Shown here piece after piece: positions 23,773-38,100 of a stretch of 64,000 bases of DNA (within the stretch, counting starts at the first letter, position 1; each line of letters starts with the position of its first letter). Origin of the DNA: Heliocidaris erythrogramma (taxonomy: Eukaryota; Echinodermata; Echinoidea; Camarodonta; Echinometridae); contig CM046867.1 in the NCBI GenBank assembly GCA_025617745.1, positions 28,822,705-28,886,704 of the forward strand, given 5' to 3'. Below the pieces are notes generated by a model. It ran no database searches. It was not told where the DNA came from and was given only the letters and a program-made list of their open reading frames with translations. A program made the translations under genes and the position numbers.

Positions 23773-23940
23773 GGTTGCCAAAATCTGGGCAATATTCTTT
23801 CTGAACAGTGCTCTGACATACAATACAATAGTTGTGTGAGACTGGAATGTAATTTGTTACATTCATCATGAGGTGCTCACTAGATACACTTATTCACAAT
23901 CAATTGTGTGGCTTTAACTTGAATGGGGTCATGATCAGGG

Positions 23941-23997
23941 ATTCCCCTCGGGGATTCCCCTCGGGGATTCCCCCCCCCCCCCCCCCCCCCCCCCCCC
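23941..23997. repeat. GATTCCCCTCGGG repeat and C28 run
   Basis: Two and a half GATTCCCCTCGGG units lead into a run of 28 C. It lies in the presumptive 3' UTR or downstream flank of the SelJ-like gene. Confidence 0.9.
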
Positions 23998-24418
23998 GCA
24001 ATCTTGAAAAAAAAACCAGTCAATAGTCAATTTTATGCCTGCAACCTTGGTTGTGAGGCAATTTTGATTTTTCTTTGGAATGAATTAAAATTCCTTCCAA
24101 AAAAAGGATAGAGCGCTGTAATGGCACCAGTGCTAAAGCCTGAGTATTATTAATAGGAGCCTCAGGATTGTGAAGCGTAAGAGACTTCAGCATTATATGA
24201 ACCCCTTATTATCTTCATTATCATTATTATATGCAGTGCATAATCCCAACTCTTATGTAATTGGAAGCTTGTGAGGTGGTATTGCTTGAAAAAGTGTAAT
24301 GCTATTATTAGCAAGTGCATCAAGTGACCTCATCATGCCATGCATGTTTGAGCATTTAAACCATTGCTTTTCATGTAAAACCCTGCTGACCACTTGTCTT
24401 TCCTATCCTTCTTCTCGC

Positions 24419-24666
24419 TTATGCTTGGCGCATGGCCACTAGCTGCTCTGCCAAGGCCTTCACCTCCTGGCCCCGTTCCACCTTGGCCAAGAGATCCGTG
24501 GGAAGGCCCTCCAGACCGACCTGGGCCCCCAGGCAGGCCCCAAGGAAAGCCACTCGGCTGCAGTTGTCTCCCCCGGCCAGGAGGGTCGGGCGGCAGGACT
24601 CGGTGAACTTCCCTGGTTTGGCGTTCAAGAGACAGTGCAGCATGCCCAAGAAGCTCCCTGGTAGTG
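24419..24666 (-). CDS. SelJ-like gene, terminal coding exon
   Basis: The 248-nt exon follows acceptor TTTGTTTCCAG and ends in TAA. It encodes LPGSFLGMLHCLLNAKPGKF, the motif LLAGGDNCSRVAFLGACLG, and the tail LAEQLVAMRQA. GGDN replaces the GGDTD of active ADP-ribosylhydrolases. It is more GC-rich than its surroundings. No nearby AATAAA was found on the minus strand; the first lies about 0.9 kb downstream. Confidence 0.88.
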
Positions 24667-25016
24667 CTGGAAACAAAGAAGATGAAAGAAAATTACAACA
24701 TACAGTCAAACCTGTTATAGTGACCACCTGTCTACAAAGGTCAACTCTCTATAGGAGTTTTCTCCTCTATGCCAGCGGAGGCCAACTTTCTGTGTTTTTT
24801 TTTAAATATGGATCAATTAAAACTGAATCTGAATCTGAATCTGAATCTACAGACTTTACTTGAGCAGCCATTACAAAAATAACTTCTGAAATTTTCACTC
24901 TACCTTGCAGTATGTGCCACGTCGACCACAAGTGGATCTACTTGGATCTTATGGTTAATCTGAAAACATGAAATGTGACTGTAACATTAGAGAGTGACAG
25001 AGAGAAAATTCTGAGT

Positions 25017-25053
<37 letters not shown>

Positions 25054-28000
25054 GGAGAGATAGTTGTACTTACGGCATGCAATACCCAGTTGCTTAACGG
25101 CATCGTTGTGAGGCAATGCCTTCATGCCCATGACTTTGGTGATTTCCTGGGCCACATCAGCGTCCACCGATCCCTTCAAGTCTTCCACTGCATTGGCATT
25201 GGGTCCCTTCATGACTAAGCCTTCAAGAAGCTTGGCACCTAGACGATAGAGCAAGGGAAGATATTTGTAATTTACAGTCATGAATTTTGGAATGACCACG
25301 TAATTTTTGTTTGCAAATATCAAATTTTAAGATGAATGAACATCTATTTGAATATTGAACAAACTTCAAGTACTTATACTTCATGTTTGCATAATATTTT
25401 TTTGTACAGGTTTTTCAAAAATAACCCCATATATTCTCACTAAACTCAAGCCCACATGATCCAAACTGGGATGAAACATGAATACTACCAGTATTTCATC
25501 TTTCAGAAACCTCTCTTTATAACCAATTATTAACCAGTTTTTTTCACCACTAACAAAACAAGGCCTGACTTCTATTGGAACAGAGTTCTGAAGGATACAA
25601 CCCTTTTTTTTTTTTTTTTTTTTCTGGCAAATACATTCATTTATTTTTTTGTTCTCGGTGCAACTTTGAATAGTGATTCTTTTGAGTCATTTAAAGATTT
25701 TCCCTATAGTAATAGTGTGGTAATTGTGTTTGCTTTGTTGACAGATATACAACCTGTTTTTTCAGTCACATTGCACTTGACGTGGATAGAACACACAAAC
25801 CCACTATCATTGATATCATAATCAATCATCATCATTATTACACAGCAAAAGATGTGACAAATCGTACGATGCATATACATGGAGACTTACTGTTGCTTAA
25901 TGGATTCAACATAACTTTTTTGAGTGCTTTATTTCAGTTTGTCACCATTTAATTCATAAATATTGCAATTAATGCCAATTAATCAATAAAATCAATAAAA
26001 TCAATAAAAGGGATAGAAATTTAGTTACACATAATACAAACAGTAATTGGGATATGAGAGCAAAGATTTTCAGGAATCAACCTATAAGAAACATTAACCC
26101 ATGACTACGGGAACCGGGTGGTTCCTGTATTGAGCCTATGAGAGTTAAGGAATTCAGTAGTCAACAGGTTAATTGCCTTGCGCATCACCAATCCAACTCT
26201 ATGCTACAGTGTGAAACCCAAAACTGCCCGAGTATAGAGTACATGTAGACCATACGTGTTACAAAAGTCGACTTTGACAGCTTGTCCAATGTGTGTTCTA
26301 ATCGGTTGACCAAAGCCAGGAAAAGATTTAATTATGTGAACAATTCAAAGATATACGGTATATGACATATTCCAAATGTGATTTCTAAAGAAACACAACA
26401 GAGTACTAGACTGCCCAGGAGGTGATTTCTTTGTGATGGTGTTTAATTATGTTAATCAGGTTAAAATCTTAAAAAGACAGATATCGGAAGTTAAATAGAT
26501 CTAAGAAAGCAGTCTCACCTGTGAGAGCGTACTTGAGGCAGATAGGCGTGTTCTGTACGACCTTGACCATATCCTCAACCTTGGAGGTCATCTGAGGGTC
26601 ACCGCCGTAGAGGGCAACAATGACGGCCGAATTGATCGTTCCGTCATTCTGAGAAGATTAATAATGATAATAAAAAATGATAATTAGTAAATCACTGTCT
26701 ACTATTGTGTTTAAAGTTAAGCAGTTTACACATTTTGGCCCCTAGCTACTCTCAAAAGCCGCCTAACCTTAGGCAAGGTTGAAACCCGCCTAAGTACATA
26801 AAGTAAGTTCATCGATTTATGGAATGCCACATGTCAACCTCTTCATTCTACACAACTCACCATATATACTTCTAAAGCTGAATGAAAGTACAAAAACTTG
26901 TCTCTACGAAATTAATTTCTCATTTTCATTTCACGACCAAAATAATTTGTTTAATTTTCTAAATAATTACAATAATTTATACAGAACTCAGGGTTTGTCA
27001 CTTGACCTTTCATAAATTAATCCAGTAGATTAACTTAAGCGAAGTTTAACATGGGGCACGAGGGAGATTGTCACATGGCAAAAAAAAAACAAAGGTATAA
27101 ATGACAGGAAAAGGAGAGAAAAGACAGGAGAGGGGGAAACACCAATGGAAAGCAAATTTCTGTACTATATATGGACAATAAATCTTGAATCTTCCATCTT
27201 GTCTCTTAAATCTTGAAGGGAACTTCTCAAATTTTATCCATTGAGTAAGACCCATGCCCCCTCAATGTCCAGACCCATGCTAGGCCACTGCTTACATACT
27301 ACATGTCCTATTCCTGAGGATTGTTGATCATTTCATTCATAAAAAAACGATTTCTTTCTGTAGAAATAAGCTGTTATTGCATATTGAATGCATTGTCATC
27401 CCTTTTTGCTTTGTATAATCAGCGTCTGCCATAAAGAAGAAAGGTATTATAGAAAACATGCATAAATAATTATAAAGCCTGAATTACATGGCATAAAAGG
27501 GATAATCTGCAGCATTTCCATAGTATTATTATCTCAGAATCAAAGCAGTACTGAACATTCACAAGTAAATTTACTGTATTTACAAATATATGACTCAACA
27601 TCTTGGGAAACTCTTCAGTTATCTGCTGTTAACTGCTATTCTTATTTTGAACAAAAAAGAAAGACATCAGCTTCAGAGAGCTGCACCAAATCACCCACCT
27701 CCACCACGCCGGGGACCCCTCCGAGCATGTTCACGACACAGTAAGCAATTCTGATAATTTAGTTTTGGCTGAGTCATACCTCCAAGGTGTTGGGGACAGG
27801 AGTTTAGAAGCAGCTAAAGCATGTAAAAGGATGAGTATCATGCACGGTTGAGATACACGCATTGTATTTCCCAGGAGCACTGTGTGTAAGTGCATCCGAG
27901 TATATAAGCGAATTTCTTTCATGTAATGTACATCGTTTAATCTCACGATACTACAACATGCTTAATATAACCCCCCCCCTTTTTTTTTACAAAGGTCTTG

Positions 28001-31000
28001 TTCATTGTACTAAAATAAAAAAGAGACACATTGATTGTTTAAACATGCATGCTTTCATTTTTTTCTGTATAGCTGTTTTCTATTTTTAATTTGTTTAACC
28101 TCATTTGATCTATGTAATCCAAATTAAATACATACAATTTTAAGGATGTATTGTTGTTTCCTCTATTTTGAAAACCTCAATCATGTTTTTATTTGTTCTC
28201 TTTTGTATTGCTGTCATAATGTAATGGAATGTAATGTACCACTACAGCTTGTGTACACTTTTACTATCAACACATATAAAATGTGGACAAAAAAAATGTG
28301 GACAAGGAAAAAAAAGGAAGAATACTGAAAGGAAATACAACACATATAAAGAATGATTCTTTTGGGTTGGTTTCCTACAGGGGATCCTTTTTTTTGTTGC
28401 TACCAACTTTGCCAAACTATTATATCAGTATTCTATCCATGTTCCTATTGTGTAATATACACTTTAATGTATCATGAATGTGATGTTTCAAATTGTTTGT
28501 TTTTTATTGCAAAGTGAAATAGAAATTGTATTTAAAGAGTTTTGTGTGTTATATGCTAACAATGTACCAAACTTGATTCAGTATGTGACATGGTTAGTAT
28601 GTTGAACCCCTGTATTCAATCTGAGTTGTATTAAGCAGTATTTCATAATGGTTTGCCCAGTAACTTTCTTCATTCTTTTCACGGTAAACTGTACAATTAT
28701 TGCATTATTCGGCAAGGATTATTCTCAAATAGAATTGTCCATTTAATGATACTTTCTGTGCATGCTTTATAGATGCTAATACATGGATATAATGTGTATA
28801 TGGCATATAATATATCCAAAATAATACACACCTTTTTGTGTTTATTTTTCCTTTTCCTTTATAAAGCCTTTCAATAGACCCACAAAAAATAACAAAATTC
28901 ACCTGATTTATATTTATGAACATATAAACATGGTTATCCATGCATGCTCAAAATAGATGCCTTAGGGTGGCAGCAAATGGAATATTAAACCGCACCATTC
29001 ACCCAGCACAGATATGATTGAGCGGTTTCCACACATAGCTAGAATTGACTTGCAAATATCACATCGTTTATCATGAGCATGTTGATAGCGAGGACTTCGA
29101 TAAACAGCGTTTCCTCAGTCATGGTCTGACACCTTGAGTAAAAACAGTTGCTTAATTCCCAGAGACAAAGCCTGGTTCATACTAGTAGTCATTTTAACTG
29201 TCTCTTTGTATGTTCTCTGATAAGGCATTTATTTAACTTTGTTTTTTGTTTTTTTGCCATTAACCGTGTTAATTGGGAACAAGGATTAAGTTTCAATTTC
29301 AAGATGATAAACAAGCCTTGGAAGATGACAGATGCAAATGCAAACTAATCTGAATTATTCATGATGTTTGCCTCTAAATCTTACGAGCGTAGGATGTTCG
29401 TCCTAATACTGATGCATCATTAATGAGTTTATCATGGAAGTAGACATGTCGGTAACTTCAGGCAAGACAAATTGGCTTTATCTATGAAACTTCCTTTCTT
29501 TCATTTATTGTATTATGCATAACCTCCATAGAGAACGTACTATGTACTATTTTACTCTATGTAAAATGCTAACACCCTTTTGGCTCTTACTGCACTATAT
29601 AAAAATCTTTCTACAAGGGATTACCGCAACTCCCTTCCAAGTCAGTGAAATGGGGTATCCATCCTTTAATCTCTCAATCAATCTATCCGTCCACCGATCA
29701 TCCTTTCGCTTCCGAACACCACAACCACCAATCTATCCCACTATCCGTCCACCCATCCATCCATCCATCAATCTATCCCTCCATCACTCTATCCATTGAT
29801 CTATCCTTCCATCTCTCTATCCATTGATCTATCCCTCCATTAAGCTATCCCTCAATCTCTCTAATCCTCCATCCCTATATCCTCCATCCCTCTATTCATT
29901 GATCTATCCCTCCATCTCTCTATTCCTCCATCTCTCTATCCATTGATCTATCCCTCCATTAAGCTACCACTCCATCACTCTATCCATTGATCTAGCCCTC
30001 CATCTCTCTATTCCACCATTTATCTATCCCTCCATTGGTCTATCCCTCCATTGTTCTATCCCTCCATTAATCTATCGTTCTATCCGTCCGTCCATCCATC
30101 CACCATCCTTTCACTTCCGACTACCACGACCACGCTTACTTCTGCACTTTCCTCCTCCCTCCAAGATATTAACTCTTCTACCATTTGGGGCATTAGCCCA
30201 ATTAGCCAGCGGCCGTTCTTTGGAAGCGAAGGATTGTCAAATTTCTGGGAGTCCTTGTCGCCTCTGAGCCAGCTGAGGCAAGATGCAGAGAGACAATGTG
30301 ACTATCGGAGGACATTAATGAATGGGTCAACATTGAGGGCTCTCTCTTTGAATAAGAAGATGAAGAAAAAGGAGGAGGAGGAGGAGGATTAAAAGATGCA
30401 AGAGGACTAATAACATGTGGTTGTGAGTCAACATTAAGAAGGCCATACACACAAAATAACTAAAGAAATATTTCTAAGGTGTAGTGTCCCAAATAGCAGA
30501 CAAGAAGTATAATGACAGAAGAGATGATGAAAAGGAGCACAGGAGTAAGATCGGTACAGCACAGAGAACAGGAAGATGCAGAGGAGAGTGATTAAATATT
30601 CTGTACACCTATTGCTTAAAATTTAAACATCCTGAAAGACCTGAAATATGACATGCATTAATATCCCCTGAACTATCTTGAATATAGTAACGTATATATG
30701 AAATCTTACTACATCATATTTTAGGGATTTTCTTGTGTTAAAGAATAAACATTAAAGTGTTCCAAAAAAATCTGCTGAGAAAAATAATTTTTTTTGGTAG
30801 AATGTATAAAATCAAGCTCAAAGAACTTTAACTGACATTCTTTCGGTCTACAGTTAAGGAGTAATAAGGAAAATAAAGGATAATATGAAGGCGAGTACAC
30901 GGAACTGAACTCCGAGTTTGGTTTCGTGCGAGCCCTTATCTTGATGATCGTGTGTGTGTGTGTGTGTGTGTGTGTAATTGGGTTTTTACAGACATGTATC

Positions 31001-32158
31001 AATCAGATATGATTATTTACGTCTGGGGACCGACTTTTAACATCACCATCCGAAAGACGTGACTCAGTCTCGAACCTGGGTCCGCTGAATCAGTTTATAA
31101 CTTCCACAGTAGCTGGATTACAGGCACACGCCACAACGCCCAAGTGCGTCAAGTAGTCTACTCACAAGTCGCTTCTACGCTAATAGAGAGTTGCAATATC
31201 TCTTTATAGAAGTAAAAGTTGAATCCATATTTTGAATACAGTATAACGCCATGGAACCTCTATTACATACCGAGCAAAATATTTTTTGGTGATAGGTACC
31301 CTTTACCTAGCAAAGTTAAATCTTCAGAAGGCTGTATTGTCTACACAAAACCAGAAAGCTGTGTCAAAGAATATGTATTAACGCTCTTTTGTCTCTCAGC
31401 AGGTGTAATACATTCAGGGGGAAGTATGCGAACAAGCATATTATTCTTTACTACATAAATATTATGAAACATGTCTACTAAAAAAGGGGGACTGCAGCCA
31501 GCCCCCACCCCCATTTTACAGCCTATGGTTTGTACAAATACATTCAACATCTTAAGTCAACAAAAATTATTTTGAATATTTTTGTAAAAATCCCTTTCCA
31601 CATTCTATACTCAAGACTAGTTTCAACAAATGTCTTGTGAAAAGGTAAATTGAGTTCAGGACTGAGCATGATTGGGGGGGGGGGGGGGGGGGAGGGTGGC
31701 AGCAAAATAATTGAGCTGGGACCCCATCAGTCCCTGTTTATGCTGCTCATTACCATCCCTCATCTCCAATACTGGGAGCAATAATAACAGCATCAAGCAT
31801 AGATCATCTATAACCCCATCACTTGGGGTTTTGGAAGGAAAGCGGATGAAAGAATCGCTCTTATCGATCAGGATGAAAAACTACTTGTCTGTCTGACCTT
31901 TTATAAATCTATGTATTCGACAGATCAATATGGAAGCAGATTGCTAGATACATGTACATGCAGCTAGATAAATAAATAGATAGATAGATATATAGATAGA
32001 TAGAGATAAGTAGATAGATAAAAAGATAGATATAGATATAGATAGATAGAGATAGAGATAGATAGAGATAGATAGATAGATAGATATAGATAGTATAGAT
32101 AGATAGAGATAGATAGATATAGATATAGATAGATATATAGATAGACAGATATAGATAG

Positions 32159-32199
<41 letters not shown>

Positions 32200-35100
32200 T
32201 AGATAGATATAGATAGATAGAAAGATATAGATAGATAGATAGAAAGATATAGATAGATAGATAGAAAGATAGAAAGATAGAGAGATAGAAAGATAGAAAG
32301 ATAGATAGAAAGATAGAAAGATAGTTAGATAGATAGATAGATTAATAGATAGATAGATAGATAGATATAGATAGACATAGACAGATATAGATAGATCGAT
32401 AGTTAAGTTAGATAGATAGATAGATAGATATATAAATAGATCAACAGAGATAGATAGAAAGATAGATAGGCAGATAAATACAGATAGACAAATGGTATGA
32501 TGGGTGGAAAGACACTGATATAGATTGGAGGGGAGCTTTATAGATAGATATGGATAGAGAAAGCGAGAGAGAAAGCGAAATATGAAAAACAAGTTGTTAA
32601 TCTAAACATAACCTTTTATATTATAGAATGTAACCATGAAATATATATCAATCAATATGAATTAATAGATACATGGACATGAAAGTACATAACCATGTGG
32701 ATGAGTTGATATGACCCTCCTGTTTGTATTTCCTTTCAGTATTCTTCCTTTTTTTTCCTTGTCCACATTTCTTGAATATCATATATGTTATATTTCATCC
32801 ATTCTTGACATGCTGAATCTACATGTATAACCTTTTAAGGAGGGTGTTATTGGACATCCAATCCATTCATGTTACAGAATTTACGTTTATAGTGTACCTA
32901 TGTTAATTTAACATAATGACAGAACCGTGTCTTTTGGTAATTAGATACTGTGTGTGAAAATGATGAATGGAGGGGCACTTTTCTTCATTTCTCTTCGCTC
33001 ACTATCCATTCATCTTTATCCCATCTTCATTCCCAAAACGTCGTCATAAATCACGCACCCCTGCAGGGCCCCCTTTCTTCCAGGGCAGCATTATCTTAAG
33101 AGGTTCCTACATCGATACATCATACACTTAAGCCTCGCAGGCTTTACGCTCCTCATCAACTTTCTCCCAATTTTTTTTTTTCATCCTCGGGTGAGGGGTG
33201 AAAGAGGATGGATATGAAGCAGAACGTGTCTCTCATATTGATGCTTCCATTAAATACCTAGGCAAGCATCTCTTTTGATAACGTTTCATTTTCGGAATAA
33301 TTGACATACAGAGCAGAGTATGAAACATACTCCCTCACTCACTTTCTTGCATGCCTTTTATTAAAAGCGGATACTCTACAGTGTAAGAGGTTGCATGCCT
33401 GTCAAACAGCAAAAAAGCTCTTAAATGTTAATTTCAAAATATGTTCTGTTAAAAAAAATATACAATTAACATTTGAAAGAAAACTGAATTTTTAATATAA
33501 CAATTCAAACAGAGCTCAAATGAAGTTCTTTTTTTTTACTTTTTCTTAATTCAGTAATAAGCAAGTTTTAATATTCAGTACAAATGCTGCTCTTTTAATA
33601 TTTTTTGAAACATCTAGTATTGATTTGTCTGAACTCCAACATTCACTATCGTTTTTATAGATATCTTCTGAGTTATTACCTATTTCCTCTGCTTTGGTGC
33701 AGATTGATTTCAAAGATACTAATTTCATATTTCATCTAAAGCATAAAGGCAATAGAGAAAGAAAACTGCAGGACATTATGGAAAATGACTGACTGAAGAG
33801 AAAATAAAAAATGATACAAACACGGCCGACATACTTAATAAAATAACGGCCCCCCAAAAAGAAGTGGGTGCTAGTAAATGATACTATTTAAGGACATGGG
33901 AACATAAAAAAAAAAAATAGGCAAGATAAAACAAAACCAAGTCACACGTGCAGCAGCTGTTTCATTCTATAACACCTTGAGGACTATTTTTTTCCAATTA
34001 TTGAAATGTAACTTATAGGGAGATACAGGCAATGAGGGTAGAGAAATAGCAAGAAATATGGATGTAAAATGGGAGGGAAAGGGTGGATGATTTACAAAAT
34101 GATTTATGGAACCATTAAAATATTAAAAATGCTTGAGGAAATTTTGCCTCGAATGCGTATCAGGGGAAGATATGAACGTAGCTGAGACTTCCTGTTGATT
34201 GCAAGGAGAGTTATGATGACAGGTGTGTGCGGGTACACTAATTGGCAGAGTGACATGAAGGACTGCATGGAATTGTGTATGTGTGGGAGAGAGAAATAGA
34301 GATATGAGAAATAGAGATATGAGAAATAGGGAGTCGGGAGAGATAGAAAGAGAAAGGGAGGGGGGAAAGAGAAAGGGGGGGGGGGGAGAGAGAGAGAGAG
34401 CGAGAGAGAGAGAGAGAGAGAGAGAGGGGGAGCATATTAGGTAGAGACAGGGAGAGGAATGATGACAGAATCATGAGAATATGAGAGACAAAGAGGGAGA
34501 TAGAGAGAACAAGACAGAAAGACAGGAGAAAGAAAGTGTGTGAAAGAAAGAGAGGGGGGGGGGGGGGGAGAGGAGAGGGGGTGAGGAGACAGGGAGAGAG
34601 AGTAAAAGTCTGTTTAATGACAGACAACTTTACAAAAGAACACCTAAAATATAAAGAATAACTCTTCAAAAAATAATGAAGAGCTGTGAGAACATAAAGG
34701 GGACAGATTAAAAAAATCAGAAAACAGAAATGGACAATGTACAAAGAGAAAACTTTAAAAAAAGAAACCATTAACTGACTGTGAGAAAACAAAGAAACGA
34801 TTTAATGACATGGATAAGAAGAGGGAGAAGAGACAACATTAAAAGCCATGAAGGATAAGAGGTAAAATATTGGGGAAATTAATAGAAATAAATATACAAA
34901 GAGGGTACATTGTATGATAAAGAATGAAGAATGGCAAAGAGAGACATGGGAGCAAGGAGGACCAGAAAAAAATAAGGGGCAATTCCACGGTTACTCACAT
35001 TACATGTGGAGAGGTTTTGAGGTACATCTTAAGCTCCTGTTCACTTACGACAGGTGTTAGGTAAATGAGTTTATTTACAACAATGCACACATATTAAAGG

Positions 35101-38100
35101 ACCCAATACAGCATCAAAACTTCAGAAAAAGAAACATACTTTCGGCCAACCATGCAAAAATTACAAGTTTCTTTATTAATAATGTAACGTGAGTAACCGA
35201 GAATATTAGTAGGGTTGGCAGAAAGTATGTTTCTTCTTCTGAAGTTTTGAGACTGTATTTAGGTACTCTAATATGTTTGCATTTTTTTTTCATTTCATTT
35301 ATTTATTTCCATCAATACATTGATTGATTGAATGATTGATTATATTTGTCAGGTATATTGCAATACAAACACATCGAGGTACCATGACAGGATAGCCCAT
35401 GAAAGCCGAAATGGCTTATTTCCAATGGGGTCCTTACCTAAATAACTGATTAAAAAATACACTAAGAAAACACATTAGTACGGCTACAAGACTATCGTAC
35501 AAGTACAAGTAATAAGAATGTACTAAAGTAGCAAAATAAAAACATGACATTTTTATAAAGTAGGCGAAGATTACATAAATGTGAAAACAAGACTTACTCA
35601 ACGGAAAAAACTATATACAGAAAATCATAATGAAACTATCGATAATAAACATTGGTTACATAAGTCATATAATATAGGAAAAAAACCCTCTGAGCTACAA
35701 AAAAGAGAGGAGAAATACAGTTATGGAGTAGACACATTTTTCAGATGATGCTTCAATACCATTTTAAAATGTAAAAAATTCTTAACTGACTTAACATGAT
35801 TTGGGAGGGAATTCCAGAAAAGAATACCGTTAAAATAAAAGGAATTTCCAATTTTACCTTTCCACTTAGGCACTACGAAATTAAATTGACTATTTCTAGT
35901 GTCATGCCCATGAACACTTGAAGAGCGAGTAAAATTATTTGAAATATAGTGATCTGCATTAGAGTAAAAAATCTTATGTACATGGTGAATTAAAAGTTGT
36001 TGTGATCTAAGGTTTATATGAAGAAGACCAGCTGTTTCAAGTTCACTCTTCCCAATGTGTGTTCTTGGTGGTAAGTGGTTGATAAATCTTACAATCTTAT
36101 TTTGAATTATTTTTAACTTGTTTTGATCCACCTTGCCTAGACTGCAGTACCATGCCGCATTAGCATAATCAAATAAACATTGTATTAAGGAAAAACTTAA
36201 AATGCGTCTTGATTTTAAGTTCAACGATATAAAAATTTTAGACGAGCATTAGCTTTTTCGACAATAATGTCAACCAAACTTGAGCAAGAAAGATCACTAG
36301 CTATAATTAGTCCTAAATACTTCACAGAATTCTGTCTCTTAATGAGTTGATTGTTATAACTTATGTTGAAATCATCAGTATACTTCAACCTACCCCCGCG
36401 AACAAAACAAAATACTTTCGGTTTTACCAATATGTAAGCTAAGCTTATTTGCTGTCATCCAATTAACACAGTTTGATAATTCTAAGCTAAGTTTTTCCCC
36501 GATCAGCTTAGGATCAGTACCAGAATATAGTAACACACTATCATCCGCATATAAAAGTAATTTACTGTCGTTGACACAAACACACATATCATTAATGTAG
36601 CACATGAAAAGAATGGGACCTAATATGCTCCCCTGGGGAACTCCGCATCTTATGGGCATAGAATCGGAGAGTACATTTTGCAACGAGACAACTTGATGAC
36701 GATTGGTCAAGTAAGACCTAAACCATTGCACACATGCAGAATTTAAACCCATTACTTCTAATTTACTTAACAGTATATTATGATTAACGGTATCGAAGGC
36801 TTTTTGCAAGTCAAGAAGAACCATCCTGACAAAACGTCCTTGGGAAATTTCGTTCCTGACAAAATCTAACGGGTGAATAAGACAAGTTTCAGTGGAATAA
36901 CCATTTCTAAAACCAGATTGAAATTCGTATATCATTTTGTTTTCTTGAAAGTAGTTCTCTAATTGGGCATACACACATTTCTCCAGGACCTTCGAGACTA
37001 TGCTTAAAACGCTAATCGGTCTATAATTGCTAACATTAGTTTTATCTTTCTTTTTATAAAGGGGTGTTACTTTTGCAATTTTCATTTCATCAGGAAAGGT
37101 GGAAGTTGAGAAAGATAAGACAATAATGTAAGTTAAAGGTTTATACAAATATTTAGCTCCATCCTTCAAAAATCTGGCAGGTACCAAGTCAAGCCCGGTA
37201 CTTTTTGATATTTTCAACTTATTTAATTCATCTAAAACAAACTTTTCTTTGACAGGAGAAAAAAGAAAACAACCTTACGATACACCCTTACTGTCGTATA
37301 ATTTTTGTAATTTAACACTGTCCGTTCCAAATTCATTTGTGTTGCTATCTGGCAGATTACTAGCTAATTTTTCTGCCACAGTTGTGAAATAATTGTTAAA
37401 TTTGTTCGCTATCCTCATATTATCATGACATAACTCCCCTTGGATATTAATAACATTCTCTTTAATATTCTTTTGTTTGTTTTTACAACCTAAATCTTTC
37501 AGATTCTTCCACAACTTTTTAGAATCATTTTTATGCTCATCAATTTGATTTTGGAAGTATTCATCTTTAGCCTGTCGCACTTTTCTTTGCACCAAATTAC
37601 ATAAAAGTTTATATTTCTTTTCTAATTCTAAATTACCATAATCCTTTTTCATTCTTTTAAAAGCTATATTTCTTTGTCTTATTAACGAAATAATTTCAGC
37701 ATTCATCCACTTATCGGTTCTTTGCTTAATTCTTAGTTGTTTTAATGGAGCACATTTATCAACTATAGACATGAAAATATTTTTACTTCTTTACATTCTA
37801 ATATGTCAGACCGATTGACTTGAGATAAAACATTATTAAAATCATCTATACAATAGTTTCTCATACACCAAATATTTATATTTCTATGCTGTCTGAATAC
37901 AGGTCTTATAAGCTTCCTAGAGCAGTAGGTTAAAACATGATCACTTAGGCCAATTTCAATAACACCACTTTGACAAATATTTTCTTCTTTACTGCTGATT
38001 ACATGGTCTATTAATGACGAAGGGGCCGATGTTGTTCGAGTGGGTTTAGTTATGAGTTGACTCAAACCATTTAAATTCAAAATATTCTTGTATTTTTTTG

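Larger units (their letters stand above)
26649..35085. other. 3' part of the 13.6 kb SelJ-like intron
   Basis: Contains the microsatellites, the 7SL-like SINE, the exon-like islands at 27.67 and 30.2 kb, and otherwise AT-rich DNA. A recurrent GAGAGTTGCAATATC-type context near 31180 was not resolved. Confidence 0.6.

Noticed and set aside
27686..27737. A minus-strand exon of the SelJ-like gene reading AYCVVNMLGGVPGVVE
   Set aside because: The neighbouring exons already join in phase 0; inserting 52 nt would break the frame.
31909..32592. A 227-codon minus-strand frame
   Set aside because: It is the translation of the GATA microsatellite (Ile, Tyr, Leu, Ser repeats).
34238..34792. A 184-codon minus frame
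   Set aside because: Mostly Ser/Leu/Pro from the GA/G-rich tract, with no domain.
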